DNA of 64,000 nt from assembly GCA_009760885.1 (NCBI GenBank), contig CM019718.1, forward strand, positions 24,739,133-24,803,132, written 5' to 3'. A program made the position numbers and the translations under genes. This DNA is from Achatina immaculata (lineage: Eukaryota > Mollusca > Gastropoda > Stylommatophora > Achatinidae). Of this stretch, positions 1 to 11,640 are shown one piece after another. Position 1 is the first letter of the stretch. Each line of letters begins with the position of its first letter. The notes below the pieces were generated by a model. That model searched no databases. It was not told where the DNA came from and saw nothing but the letters and a program-made list of their open reading frames with translations.

Positions 1-105
1 CATCACAGTTTCATGTGCTGAAGGTCATTGAAAATATGGGCCTAACATCGTATTCCCGAACATGTCTTAATGACATGGAAATGGGATTTTACCTTTTTAC
101 CAAGA
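1..105 (+). mobile_element. S1 SINE 3' fragment
   Basis: CATCACAGTTTCATGTGCTG and the following bases through GGAAATGGGATTTTACC match the 3' part of the S1 SINEs at 58900-59020. The head lies outside the window. Confidence 0.65.
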
Positions 106-229
106 TATTTTCACTGGACATTGAGAACAAACTGGCAAGAGGGCACAACCTTGTTCTATCATATTTTCTACCCTTTAATTCCAACACATGTTTCTTATTA
201 TTCTCAGATCTTTGCCATCAATATTTTTA

Positions 230-640
230 TCCTCAAACATTTCCATGATTTTGTCTTGTTTTACATTATCAAATGGTGTAGTTTAATCAGTGAAGCATAC
301 AAATTAGTCTTTCTGTACTTCTAAAGTTCTCTCTGTAAAAGTTCTTAGTGAATATATGCATTATGAATTCCTTTTCCTTCTAAAAATCCAGATTGCTCAT
401 CAGCTGTTTCAATCTTTAGTCTGTTTCTTGTTCTTCTCATAATAATTTTCAGTGGTAGTTTTGTGATATGCCATGAAAGGCTTATTGTTCTGAAGCTTTC
501 ATGCTCTTTGACCCCTGGCTTCTTTGACAGCTGTTGAAGTGGATTTTAATAATTCATTAGGTATATATCCAGTGATATGTCATTCAACAATTTTGTTATT
601 ATTTGTACACAAAATTCACCATGGGCATCTAATTCTTCCA
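230..640 (-). mobile_element. LINE B reverse-transcriptase finger fragment
   Basis: The minus strand reads LSKKPGVKEHESFRTISLSW then IIMRRTRNRLKIETADEQSG and FLEGKGIHN. These are the conserved finger motifs of non-LTR reverse transcriptases (..KKPG..xYRTISL.., EQxGFxxGKG). It is broken by stops. Confidence 0.65.
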
Positions 641-839
641 CATATATTTTATCATGTCATGTTACTTTCCTCCTTCATTTGTTTATTGGGATCTAAGACA
701 TCAAGTATTGCATTTCCATCACAGTTGTTTATATTTTACACTAGGTCTGGTCTTTCTCCACATACATTTCATTATTGTATTTTGTTCACCTCTCTTCAGT
801 GTCCTCCTTACCTATTGTTGTATTTGTCCTCCTTTGACT

Positions 840-3420
840 TCAGGCTTCTTTTATTGCTGTCTTCATTAATCTTATTTACAAGTTTCTGCAAATTGCATTT
901 TTCTGCAATTAGAACAGTGTCATCCTCATATCTCAGGTTATTGATATTATGGCCTCCTATTTTAAATCTTTTCATATTTTTAATGCCTTCATGACATTTT
1001 CGCTGTATAATGAGAATAGATCAGTTGACAATACGCATCCTTGTCTTACACCTCATTTTATATACTGATACTCACCTATGTCATTGTTCACTGTTGTTGC
1101 TGCTCTATGTTTCCAGTATATATTCTTAATAATTCTCATATTTTTACCTTGTAAATGAAGTTTTTCTGTTATTTGTATAGTGTCTTCATGTCTAACTCTG
1201 TCAAAAGCTTTCATGTAATCAGTAAACACAAGTGGTTCTAAGAACTGTTATTGTCAGAGGTGGGGTGGAGGATACATCGCTCTCCACTCCAGTAGCGTGC
1301 GTCTCAAATAGGCACTGACAGTCAAGTCCAGCTCCTGACCTTCTCGTGACAGAACTGTTTAAACTGACCGGAGAAGGGGCGAAGGTGAATATCTGGCACC
1401 TGAAAACCAGACACTTTGGGTAGATGAGAGTCATGTTTGGTAGCTCATCTACTGCTGCTGGCGAGATTCTTCAGCTGCCATGCATGAAGTAGGGCTCCTC
1501 CTGGCCAGTGAAAAAAGGTGTGATTATGGGTTGCCGTGCGGCACTGTGGAAAAGGTGACAGAAAGGAGTAAGTGAAGTAGTCAGTAGTCTCGAGGTCAGG
1601 ACTGCTCAAATCACGGCACCTCTGCTCTGGAGGTCGGCCACGTCCCATGTACACTCATACCGGGTGAATTGCCTGAACCAGCTTAGACAGGGGTTAAGAA
1701 GCTGCTGGTGAGACTCTTCGAATGCCGTGTGTGGAGTGAAACTCCTCCCGGTCAATGAAGAAAATGAGGAAAAGCAATCAGGGTTGCCGTGAGGCAGCGA
1801 TGTGAAAAGGTGATTGAAAGGATAAAGTGAAGCTTAATCAGTATGTCCAGTCCTTGTGGCGAGAGCTACTCATACCACAGCACCTCTGCTCTAGAGGCCG
1901 GCCAGGTCCGATATACACCCATATTGGTGAAATATGCTTAAACCAGCTTAAACCAGGGATGAAACTTGATGGCTACTCAAGTCACGGTACCTCTGCTCTA
2001 GAGGTCGGTCACATCCTAAACATGCCCATACTGGGATAATATGCCTAAACCGGTTCAACCCAGGGGTGAAACTTACTAGTGGCGAGGATTCGTCCTCCTG
2101 GACAAAAGCTCCGTCCTGGTCACAACTAGGAAGGGTAGCGGCCACGACCACAAAATGCTGAAGTCGGAGACACTGGACCAGTGCAGTCTAGATAGGCAAC
2201 CACCTCTCACCTGGCGGAGATGTGTGCATATCCTAATCACGCTGAGGTTTTCCGATGAGAAAGTCCAACTCTAGATTAAACTGGTGCAACGAAAAACACG
2301 GTGTCATGCAATCCCGCTTCTGAGACCCACCAAGAATACAGCCTCAAGCCCTTCGATGCTCTGAACCTCTTGTGATCCTCTGGGGGATATCGTTACCGGG
2401 ACCACGGGAGTAAATTCAGTAGGATCACGGGGCGGTCTTGGTGGTAGAAGCGAACGAAGAAGAAGAAGAAGAATAAACACAAGTATAAATCATTGTTTAC
2501 TTGTTTAGAGATAATTTTATTATAGTTCTTAATATAAAAATTATGCATGGTTTTTCCTGCAACAAAGCCACATTGTTCTTCTGCAATTTCAGTTTTTATC
2601 TTATTTCTTATTCTCAGTGATGTGGCTTATTAACCTGACTGTGTAATGTTAATCACATTCTGTTGTTCCAGTTTTCTTTGGAATTGCAATGAAAACTGAT
2701 TTTGGACAGATCTGAAGGTATATGTCCTGTATCATAGATTATATTTAGGAGACTTGTTACTTTTTCTATCCTGATATCTGCCAGTGCTATGATCATTTCT
2801 CTTGTGATATTGTCAGTCGATAGGCTTACCGTATAGTTTGACTGGTAGTAATGTGTCTGATATTTCTCAGTGTCCTTTAACAGCATTTGAAGTTTTCTTA
2901 TCTATGATCATTGCCACACCTTTTCCCCAGATTCTCACCCTGAATAGAAAACTCCTTTTATCCGCATGTTCCTCCTGTCTCACAGTCTGAGTATGCTGAA
3001 AGTCTCTGCATTTTCTGCACAATGTTTTCATCTTCTCATCAGTGTTCTGTGTACGGATGTTCTATGTCCCCAAATTTATGATGTTCTTTCATAAATGCAT
3101 AATATCTTGCTGATGGTCTGGTGTCATCTGACATACATGACAAAGCCTACCAGGCAAGACTGCTCCATTGGAGCACCCATTTATGGCATTACTCTTACTC
3201 GTAGATTTGTGGAGCATGATCAGACAAGGAATTAAGAGTATGGCAGTGATTTTCCTTTGCCTTCCACTCGGTTTGTATACAGTTTTATTCACTAGCCTTT
3301 GTCTAAAGAGACTGACCCGCAAGTCAGCAGGGTATCTGTTTGGTCTGCTGCTGTTTATTCAGATATTCATAGCTGATATCAATATATAGAGACATTCATC
3401 CACTACTTGGTGGATGAACC
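840..3420 (-). mobile_element. LINE A, degraded, interrupted by element E
   Basis: Read from 3420 downwards it shows an endonuclease start (GT.NIRTQNTDEKMK), a deletion, RT fingers near 2640-2880, GFVAGKTMHN, KAFDRVRHEDT, RQGCVLS and the catalytic-type motif [13 protein letters not shown] (Ala changed to Glu). There are several stops. Element E (1234-2473) splits it with an 11-bp target-site duplication. Confidence 0.72.
1234..2473 (+). mobile_element. Element E copy 1: long non-coding retroelement with (AAG)n tail
   Basis: The 1240-bp insert is flanked by TAAACACAAGT at 1223-1233 and 2474-2484. It starts GGTTCTAAGAACTG and ends GGTGGTAGAAGCGAACGAAG then AAG repeats. There is no open frame over about 70 codons and no terminal inverted repeat. 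The inside has repeated blocks (CACCTCTGCTCTAGAGG recurs). The tail plus target-site duplication mean copying by target-primed reverse transcription, so it is a non-autonomous non-LTR element. Confidence 0.85.
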
Positions 3421-3499
3421 TGGAACAAGGACAGGGGGCTAAATAGCAACAAGGCAGAAACAATGGTAATGTAGAAAAGAATAAGCATACCAAAATGCA

Positions 3500-4165
3500 A
3501 CATTCTTTGAAATGGAAAGACATTCATTCCTTTGCATGTCCCTTGCGGAACTTTGCCTCCCAAACAGCACTCCTGTAGGCCTCTCGGTTGTGAGCAAGAT
3601 GGCCTGCTGCTGCTGCATCCATTTCCAGATCATCAACGATGTCTTGCAGCCATCTTCGTTTCGGTCTTCCTCTTTTTCTTTTTCCCATTATGTATCCTTC
3701 CAATACGGTCTTCTCTAAATTATCATGACGTTTAATGTGGCCAAAATATTTAAGTTTTCTCTCTTTAATCCTCTTTACTAGCCAGCCTTCTTCAATATTA
3801 AGCTCTTGTAGTATAGATATATTTGTTCTTTTTTGTGTCCACGATATTTGGAGAACTCTTCTATAGCATTTACATTCAAAGGCATTTATGTGCTTCTCAG
3901 CTGTTTTGTTAAGTGTCCAGGTCTCACAGGCATATGTTGCGATGGGAAAGATGCATGCCCTTAAAAATCTTATTTTTGTGGTTCTGTCTGCTCCTCTCCA
4001 CAGATTCTTTATTTGTTTTACTTTCTGAAGAGCAATAGATGTCCTCCTTTTAATTTCCCGCATTGTATCTCCATTATTAGTTAGTAGTGATCCAAGATAT
4101 TCAAAACTCTCCACTTCTTCCAGTTTTTCCTCACTGATACATATTTCAGTTGCCTGAAAGACACT
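3500..4165 (-). mobile_element. LINE D 3' part with intact C-terminal frame
   Basis: A 196-codon open frame (3524-4114) encodes the region after the RT palm: [65 protein letters not shown] and [20 protein letters not shown]. It is followed by the (AATG)n tail near 3515-3532. It is the longest uninterrupted coding segment of LINE D here. Confidence 0.85.
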
Positions 4166-4189
4166 GACACAAATAAATCTCTCTCTCTC

Positions 4190-4445
4190 TGAACCTTAAA
4201 TGCCCAGGGCACATAGGGCTTCTGCAAGGGTTTTCCACAAATGCCTGTCCTTTGCCTTTTTTTTTCTGCTTGGGCAACCCAGGTGAGCCCTCTATTGCTC
4301 AACATCCTTTCTGTTGTTCTTCTCCATGTCTCTTTTGGTCTACCCTTACTTCTGTTCCCCTGTGGTGTCCATCTTAGTGCTATTTTTGGTAGTGAGTTGT
4401 CAGTCATTCGGAGCACATGTCCCAACCATCGCCAGCGTCTTTCCT
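4190..4445 (-). mobile_element. LINE C-terminal fragment of another family
   Basis: The open frame GHVLRMTDNSLPKIALRWTP then KGRPKETWRRTTERML.. RGLTWVAQAEK is the tail typical of a different non-LTR family. It touches LINE D at about 4165-4190. Confidence 0.7.
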
Positions 4446-4449
4446 CAAT

Positions 4450-4885
4450 AAAAAGTAAGTGAAAGTGAGGAAAACAGTATTACAGTACTATACACAGCCA
4501 ATTTTGCTATATGGTTGTGAAACTTAGACAGTCAACAAAAAGATGACAAAAAAAAACAAAACTGGAAAGAACAGAGATGTGGTATTGGCGAAAGATGCAA
4601 CATATACCCAGGACAGACAGAAAAATAAATGAAAAGGTCTTCAAAGAAGTTTCAGAATAATGAAAACTAGTTAAAATTTCTTGGACAACATAGTAATCAA
4701 AATTCAGAGGAAGAAAAGAAGAAAGGAAGGCCAAGAGAAAAATATCTCAGTGGACTGACCAAGTGGCATGGGGAAAAAGAAAAGCATCGGAATTAATTTT
4801 AAACAGCAAGGACAGCACAAGATGGAGAAGCATGATTGTTAACAATATCCAGCATGGCACATAATAATAATAATAATAATAATTT
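4450..4885 (+). mobile_element. LINE 3' end fragment with (TAA)n tail
   Basis: Degraded text (LLYGCET.TVNKKMTK) and the ending ATAATAATAATAATAATAAT at 4862-4883 mark the 3' end of a plus-strand LINE. Confidence 0.55.
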
Positions 4886-5610
4886 GACTACAGGTAGTTC
4901 TCATGTTTGATCAAAATTTTAGAAATTATCTTAGTTGAAATGTTGCTGTTTTGGAGAAAATTCACTCTGTAGAACAGTACAGCAGATATGTTTGGTTAGT
5001 AGTTTTCTGAGTAATGTCTAGTGATTAAAACTGTGGGTTGGAGTTTAAATCTTTCCCTATCCTACACCACTTGATTGTCCTGTATCAAAATAAGAAAATA
5101 ATGGCCAGCTTACATGTGAAACAGAGACTGGCATGTTCCCCATGATGGTGGTAGACTTTTGTAGAGAATTTAAATAACGTCATTAGTTCACAGTTAACAG
5201 GAACTTCACACTGGTGACATCTGCTAACATCTTTGAGTAGACAGCAAGATACAGATTCAGTAACAAGGATTATTTTCTGCCTGATTTGGTCAGGGAAAAT
5301 ATCTAGAGCTGTATCATGGATATTGCTGATATTTTGAAGTGTTTAGTGACAAGATCTGAATATGTGTTGTTAATGAGTTTATGAGGTAGAAAATTGTATA
5401 TGGTAGTATCATAATCTTTTGTTACTTGCTTGTAATGTTAGGAAGATTATAGATTATTTTTGGCAATATGTTAAATTTATGTAGTACACACTTTTCATAA
5501 AAAAAAAATTCTGGTGTAATCTGTATTATTTGTCACTACTGCTTTAAGCAGATTCATTCAAGTTTTTATTGGTCCTTTAGATTCGGAGAATGTTTAGAAA
5601 TTTTGTTTCC
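4886..5610. other. No supported feature
   Basis: AT-rich sequence without a convincing frame, terminus or tandem repeat. Confidence 0.5.
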
Positions 5611-5620
5611 TTATATTAAG

Positions 5621-5666
5621 AGTTTCATAAAGAAAAACTGCCCATTTCTGTGAAAATGGAGAAGGT
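5621..5666 (+). CDS. Possible short exon upstream of the 5963 exon
   Basis: An AG-bounded 46-bp stretch ends AAG|GTAAAA and reads FHKEKLPISVKMEK. Its end phase (0) matches the start phase of the exon at 5963. It is short and without homologue support, so it is tentative. Confidence 0.3.
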
Positions 5667-5962
5667 AAAAATACCTATAGAATCCAAATAAAGCAAGTAA
5701 ACACTAGAGGAAGAAGAAAAGCCACAGAAGAATACATGAAAGATTCTGGAGTTCATGGCTCAACTGTCACTGTTTCTCTTTTCAGCTTTTCTTCCTCTCA
5801 TATCTTTATTTTTGTCTTGGTTCTTCAGTCCTTTTTGTCTTCCTTATTTCACTTGTCACCCTGCACAAATCTTGGGATTTTCAAACATTTTGTTGTTTAT
5901 TTTAAAAGAAAAAAATGTATTCTATCTGGTCATAAGTTTTTTTTTTAATTTTTATTTTACAG

Positions 5963-6175
5963 GTCCGTAAAATTGCGCCAGAATATTATGACAACCTTCC
6001 ATGCCATCATTCATGGATTGAAGTTATTTGGAATTTTATATTTAACCCAGAAATTGGACCATACTCCAGAATAAAGCGAATAGTTGTAAAACTTGAACAA
6101 AATAAAAGTGTGAGCAGTTTAAAATGTATGGACAGGAAAGCTATGGTTTTATGTGATGAAGCCTTGGATGGTTGA
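5963..6175 (+). CDS. Possible terminal coding exon of an unidentified host gene
   Basis: A strong acceptor (long T tract, TTTTATTTTACAG) precedes a frame of 70 codons ending at TGA 6173-6175. The protein begins [20 protein letters not shown] and continues [20 protein letters not shown] and a lysine-rich end. It is hydrophobic-aromatic then basic, has no repeat-like features and resembles none of the LINE families here. Possible poly(A) signals AATAAA follow at 6427 and 6463. I do not recognise the protein. It could also be part of an old retrocopy. Confidence 0.45.
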   Translation, partial: VRKIAPEYYDNLPCHHSWIEVIWNFIFNPEIGPYSRIKRIVVKLEQNKSVSSLKCMDRKAMVLCDEALDG

Positions 6176-6479
6176 TATTATATGCTGAAAAATATCAGAG
6201 ATCCAGAGATGTAAGGTATTGAAACAATACTTCACATTGTTACATTGTGGAATGCCACATCAAAAGATTTTTTTTTTTCATATATTATTTCATGGAATCT
6301 CACATCTTAGATTTTAACTTACACATAACCATGAAATCAAGTTATAAAATGTCAAGAAACATCTAGACAATGACTGATAGTTATGAAACAGGCATGTAGT
6401 CACAACCTAAGGGAGAAAACATTCAAAATAAACTTTATATTAAAAAATCAGGCCAATCCTGGAATAAAGCATTGCAAAC

Positions 6480-6950
6480 TGGTCAGTTGTAACAAAAGGA
6501 ACCAAGACATAACCTCAGAAATTCAAAAGACTTTACTGACTATTTAATACAAGAGAAGATTTAATGGTCTGTATAAAGGAAGACTTTCATGGAAAACATA
6601 CGGAAAAAAAAGTCAACCATGAAACATTCTCAGCCAAGTTTTTCTGTTCTTGCTTTCAGCTATGTAAAATTTTAAAAAAATGCTTTCCAAAGCTTATAGA
6701 ACCACTGAAGAAATTCACTTGAAAAATGCAATAATGGAAAAGAAAAGCCATATTCTTTGCCTATAATGAGAAAAATGTCCCATGAGTATTATATATATGT
6801 ATATACAAATGATCCAGTTTAAGAAGATGTGGTAATTTTAACTGCATTAATTAAAAAATACTCATATTGAAATCTGAACATTTATTCACACAAAAATTGT
6901 CTCACTAAAGTGTAAACATTAAAAAGAAATATCCAGCACTGAAAACAGCA
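6480..6950. other. No supported feature
   Basis: AT-rich intergenic or 3'-flanking sequence. Only short chance frames. Confidence 0.5.
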
Positions 6951-7610
6951 GCAGAAACCCTGATGGCAAAGGAGGTTGCAGGCAGCCAAAATGTCCTGCA
7001 CATAGATGTCACAAGTCTTTACAAGAGTTGTCATACAGTGGATACTATTTCGCTGTAAAATATCAAAGGAAATGAGGAGGCCGACACATTGGCAGAGGTG
7101 GAGAGCTTTCCCATGTTACAAAGGGCCTCATGTAGTTCTCCAAGTTCTCTGTTTTTCCCACTCATCAGTGCTGTTACAACTGATAGAGCATCTGTGTGCA
7201 GGACAACTTGGCTGCCTGCAAAACCCTGATAAAAGTCAAATACAAGAGCAGATGGGGAAAAAAACCTCACCAGGACACCAGAAGAGTGATGCCTACTACC
7301 AGCTTAGCATAGAAGAACATTTAGACTCAGAACAGGCTACAACAGCTTGAGACATCACATGTTTCAGATTCAAGATAGGCACAAGTGATGAATGTACCTG
7401 CAGTACTGAGAAAATAATAGCCTAGCACCTGTTACAGGACTGCCCTTCATTTGAAGAACTGAGGTGGTGTGTTTGGCTACCACCTGTACCAATCCATGAC
7501 ATATTGTATGATGATCTTGACAGCCTAAAACAAATGACAGCGTTCTTAAAAGATGTCCAAGTTGATGTCTGAAAGTGGAAGAAGAAGAAGAAAAGAACAA
7601 GAAGAAAATG
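6950..7610 (+). mobile_element. LINE RNase H-domain tail fragment
   Basis: Plus-strand text includes KGNEEADTLAE (the RNase H GNExAD motif), then a knuckle-like end IA.HLLQDCPSFEELR and DDLDSLKQMTAFLKD. It ends in (GAA)n at 7572-7590. This is the 3' end of an I-type LINE with a C-terminal RNase H. Confidence 0.7.
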
Positions 7611-7636
7611 TTCTGTATAGTAATAGCGTATATGCA

Positions 7637-7730
7637 GCTGGGTTTTATTAAACTGACCACATCACACTTTCATGTGCCAAAGATCTTGGAAATACAGGCT
7701 TAATACTGTATTATATATATATAATATATA
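7637..7730 (+). mobile_element. S1 SINE 3' fragment
   Basis: TAAACTGACCACATCACACT and following bases match the S1 body. It lies directly after the LINE RNase H tail. Confidence 0.55.
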
Positions 7731-7739
7731 TCCTTAAAG

Positions 7740-8750
7740 GGATGGAGGCAAAGAATTAACTGTTTTTTTAAAATGGCATATAGATATTTCAGTTTTGAAT
7801 ATATATTGATATTTTGTTTTTGTAACCTGTTGATAAATAGACCTCTGAATTTTTTATCGTTTATTTTTACTAATATAAAAGTATTTATAATACAATGGAT
7901 GACTTTTTGAAAAAAAGGTGGTTATGATTTTACATTCTGTGCAACAAGATTATCTGAAACTGTCTGATAAATGTAGACCGTTGTTTTTAAATTTGGGTGG
8001 TGGAATATTTCTATTTATTGATACATCTGTTGGTTTTTATGTGTGAATCTCAGAAAGCATTGCTAAAAATCTCAATAAGCATTACTGAAATTTCATATTT
8101 CTTTGTGTACAGTATTTTCCACCAAATCTTCAGTCATGTGGTTCCAGCCCTGCAGTCATATGATTCCAAGCCTTACCAAGGATGCTTGGAAATGTGGATA
8201 TTTTTTTAACATGTATAGACACATATAATGCAATTTGATTAGGCTTATCTTAGACTTTGTAGATTTAACAGCATCACTACTTGAGTACTTTAAAGCCAGA
8301 TATACAGAATATTGTACAGATACCACAAGCATGGATATTATCTACATCATTGATCTTTTAGTGCACCTGTGTGAACAGGAGACAGAGAAAGGCAGGAAGG
8401 TGGGTGGATGCACAATTTATGAATTCAGATTTATGAATTTCTAATTTTTTAGAATTAAAAAAAATTTTTTTTTTATTTAGCATTTTCAGACTGTGGGTAA
8501 CTGACACCACAGATATAGGAGGACTGCTGTACTTCATTCTTATGCAGTTGTTACATTCTTTTACAGGTTATTACCCTGTGATATTATGTGTTACACTTTT
8601 TTTTATAATTTATATTGTTGTTTCATATTATACTGGTTTATGGTTTTTTTTTTCCCCCAACAAAATTAGTTTGGTTATTCTATTTTCAGCCTTATTTCAT
8701 TTCAGTTCATAAAAGTTGATATTTTCCAGAGCATAGATATCAGCAATGGA
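7740..8750. other. No supported feature
   Basis: AT-rich, with several T homopolymers (8465-8478, 8596-8605, 8645-8655). I found no gene or repeat boundary. Confidence 0.5.
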
Positions 8751-8774
8751 GATCAGACATCAAACTTCATGATT

Positions 8775-8935
8775 TCATGTTATCTAGGATGAAGCCTACA
8801 TATGGCCCAAAGAGAGAGGGTGGAGAAGAAATTCCGGGATTACTACAAAGACCTCCGGCTGACAGCAGGATTCACGGGGGCAGCCTGATTCACTGTTTAG
8901 AAAGCTGAACATACAAAACTTAAGAAGCAGAAGAT
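8775..8935 (+). repeat. Dispersed segment shared with 32540-32690
   Basis: The text AAGCCTACATATGGCCCAAA to TTCACTGTTTAG aligns with the reverse complement of 32557-32680. Both can be read as KPTYGPKRER..., ..DLRLxAxF. This copy has a one-base frameshift. Confidence 0.6.
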
Positions 8936-9422
8936 GTTATCTAGTACATCATTTTGAATCAATGATCCCTTTCTCAGCAAAAGAGAGAATAAGCTAAATG
9001 TTTTTAAGGTTGATTAAAACAGGAAGTGTAAGCCCCCAGGGTCATGACTGCCAGCGGCGATGTGACTTTTTGTGTTTGTTTCACCATTTTCTCTACTTCT
9101 TATGTTGCTCCTTTTTTTTTTCGGCTTTAACAAATGCTTCCAAAGAATGGGGAAAACCAACTTTTCACTTGATATCTTTATAGAAAGAAATCAGTAGTTA
9201 CACATCTTAGATAATATAAACATAATGAGTTAGTTTTCCTTAAAATCAGTAGTATTTAAACTGGGCAAGTGAAAGGAAATAATGCTCAATAAATTTTTTA
9301 AAATTTTATACAGATCCAGATTTTACAATTCTTTTAGTTATTCACAAGAGGTTAATTTAAAGAAAAATGCTTTCTGCACTTCAGAGATCTTCTTCATATG
9401 CATTGTCTGTCTTCTTCTTCGT

Positions 9423-10860
9423 TCGCTTCTACCACCAAGACCGCCACATGATCCTACTGAATTTACTCCTGTGGTCCTCATTAGGTCCCGTGGTCCCCAG
9501 AAAGACCATACGAGATCCCCGAGTGGACCACAAAAGAGTTTCAGAGTATCACAGGCCTTGAGCCTGTATTCTCAGTGGGTCTTAGAAGCGGGATTGCGTG
9601 ACACCGTGGTTTTTGTTGCACCAGTTTAATCTAGAGTTGAACTTTCTTACTGGAATGACCTCAAAGTGTTTTGGATATCAGTATATCCTCGCTGGGTGAG
9701 AGGTGGTTGCCCCTCCAGCCTAGAGTTGGACTTTCTCACCAGAAAACCTCGACGTGTTTTGGGATACCCATGTATCCCCGCCAAGTGAGAGGTGGTTGCT
9801 CATCGAGTCCAGCATTGGACTTTTCACCGGAAAACCTCAGCATGATTAGGATACGCATACATCCTCGCCGGGTGAGAGGTTGTTGCCTATCTAGACTGCA
9901 CTGGCCAAGTGTCTCCGACTTCAGCATTTTGTGGTTGTGGCCGCTACCCTTCCTAGTTGTGACCAGAATGGAGCTTTTGTCCAGGAGGATGAATCCTCGC
10001 CACTAGTAAGTTTCACCCCTGGGTTGAGCCGGTTTAGGCGTATTATCCTAGTATGAGCATGTTTAGGACGTGACCGACCTCTAGAGCGGAGGTACCGTGA
10101 CATGAGTAGCCATCAAGTTTCACACCTGGTTTAAGCTGGTTTAGGCATATTTCACCAGTATGGGTATATATCGGACCTGGCCGGCCTCTAGAGCAGAGGT
10201 GCTGTGGTATGAGAAGCTCTTGCCGCGAGACTACTGGACATACTGATTAAGCTTCACTTTATCCTTTCCATCACCTTTTCATATCGGCGCTGCACGGCAA
10301 CCCTAATTGCTTTTTCACATTTTCTTCATTGGCTGGGAGGAGTTTCACTCCACGCATGGCATCCAAAGAATCTCGCCAGCAGTGTCTTAACCCCTGGATT
10401 AAGCCAGTTCAGGCAATTCGCCCGGTATGAGTCTACATTGGATATGGCCGACTAGAGCAGAAGTGCCGTGATTTGAGCAGTCCTGACCTTGAGACTACTG
10501 ATTACTTCACTTAATCCTTTCTTTCACCTTTTCCACAGTGGTGCCGTGCGGCAACCCCATTTGCACCTTTCTTCATTGGCCGGGAGGAGCCCCACTCCAC
10601 GCACGGCAGCTGAAGAATCTCACCAGCAGCGGTAGATGAGCTACCAAACATGACTCTCATCTGCCCGAAACATCTGGTTTTCAGGCGTCAGATATTCGCC
10701 TTCGCCCCTTCCCTGGTCAGTTTGGACAGTTCTGCCACGAGAAGGCCAGGAGCTGGACTTGACTATCAGAGGCTATTTGAGACGCACGCCTTGGAGACAT
10801 TTCATTGGAGTGAAGGGCGTATCCCCCACCCCACTTCCGGCTATAACAGTCCTTAGAACC
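9423..10860 (-). mobile_element. Element E copy 2 (full length)
   Basis: The 1438-bp insert is flanked by the 12-bp target duplication CATTGTCTGTCT (9411-9422 and 10861-10872). On the minus strand it starts GGTTCTAAGGACTG and ends in the GGTGGTAGAAGCGAACGAAG + AAG tail. The 3' half holds tandem units of about 70 bp (CACCTCTCACCCGGCG... at 9640-9910). The 5' half holds units of about 200 bp. Confidence 0.88.
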
Positions 10861-10872
10861 CATTGTCTGTCT

Positions 10873-11640
10873 ATATCTGCAGTCCTGTCTCTTGGATAAA
10901 TTTCACTGTTTTTTTTTGTAATTCATGTATGGAACCACAGAGCTTATCTTCTTTGCTGGTTTCACTAGGTCAGTAATTGCTTCTCAGTGTCTCATAGTTG
11001 GTGCAGTTTTGGAGGATGTGTTCCACAGTTTGGGGTATCTGGGCAGATGTATAAAGATTAGTAGTATCAACCTTAAACTTTGTATATATAGTACTTAGGA
11101 GTCAGCTGTGTCCTGTTTGGAGGTGGAAAATGGTGACTTGTTCCTTTCTGTTTAGTATGTGATAGTCATCATGTGGTGGTGTTTGTGGCTTCCTGTAGGT
11201 TTTTATCATGCTTTTCTTCTGATTATAGGTGATTGGTATGTCTGGTTGCTCCATTTCAGTGGCCTCTTTGACCAGATGGTCAGCTTTCTCATTGCCTGGT
11301 ATCCCACAGTGGGAGGGAATCCACTGCAAGATGACTCTGTGTTGTGAGCCAATTTTTGACAAGGCATCCTTAAGGTCTGGTAGTTTGTTGCACTGAAGAG
11401 CTTCCAGTACTGATCTTGCATCTGTGAGAATTACTAGGGGGCATGTATCAATTCAGCCACAGCAATAATTGCCCTAACTTCTGCATCATAGTTGTTGCAG
11501 TGTTTTCCAGTATGTATGGAAATCTTGTCAGTGGTGTTGTTTGGATATTCAGTATGTGCTCCTGCCCCTCCATTCTTTAGGATATTGTGTGCAGATCCAT
11601 CTATATATACACACATATCCAGGTGTTACATGGATATTTG
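10873..11640 (-). mobile_element. LINE with RNase H domain, interrupted by element E
   Basis: The minus strand encodes CVYIDGSAHN (the RNase H first Asp strand), YDAEVRAIIAVAEL (catalytic Glu helix), QWIPSHCGIPGNEKADHLVK (second Asp region) and IFHLQTGHS. Stops separate the parts. The order and motifs match a C-terminal RNase H of an I-type non-LTR element. Element E sits immediately 3' of it. Confidence 0.82.
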
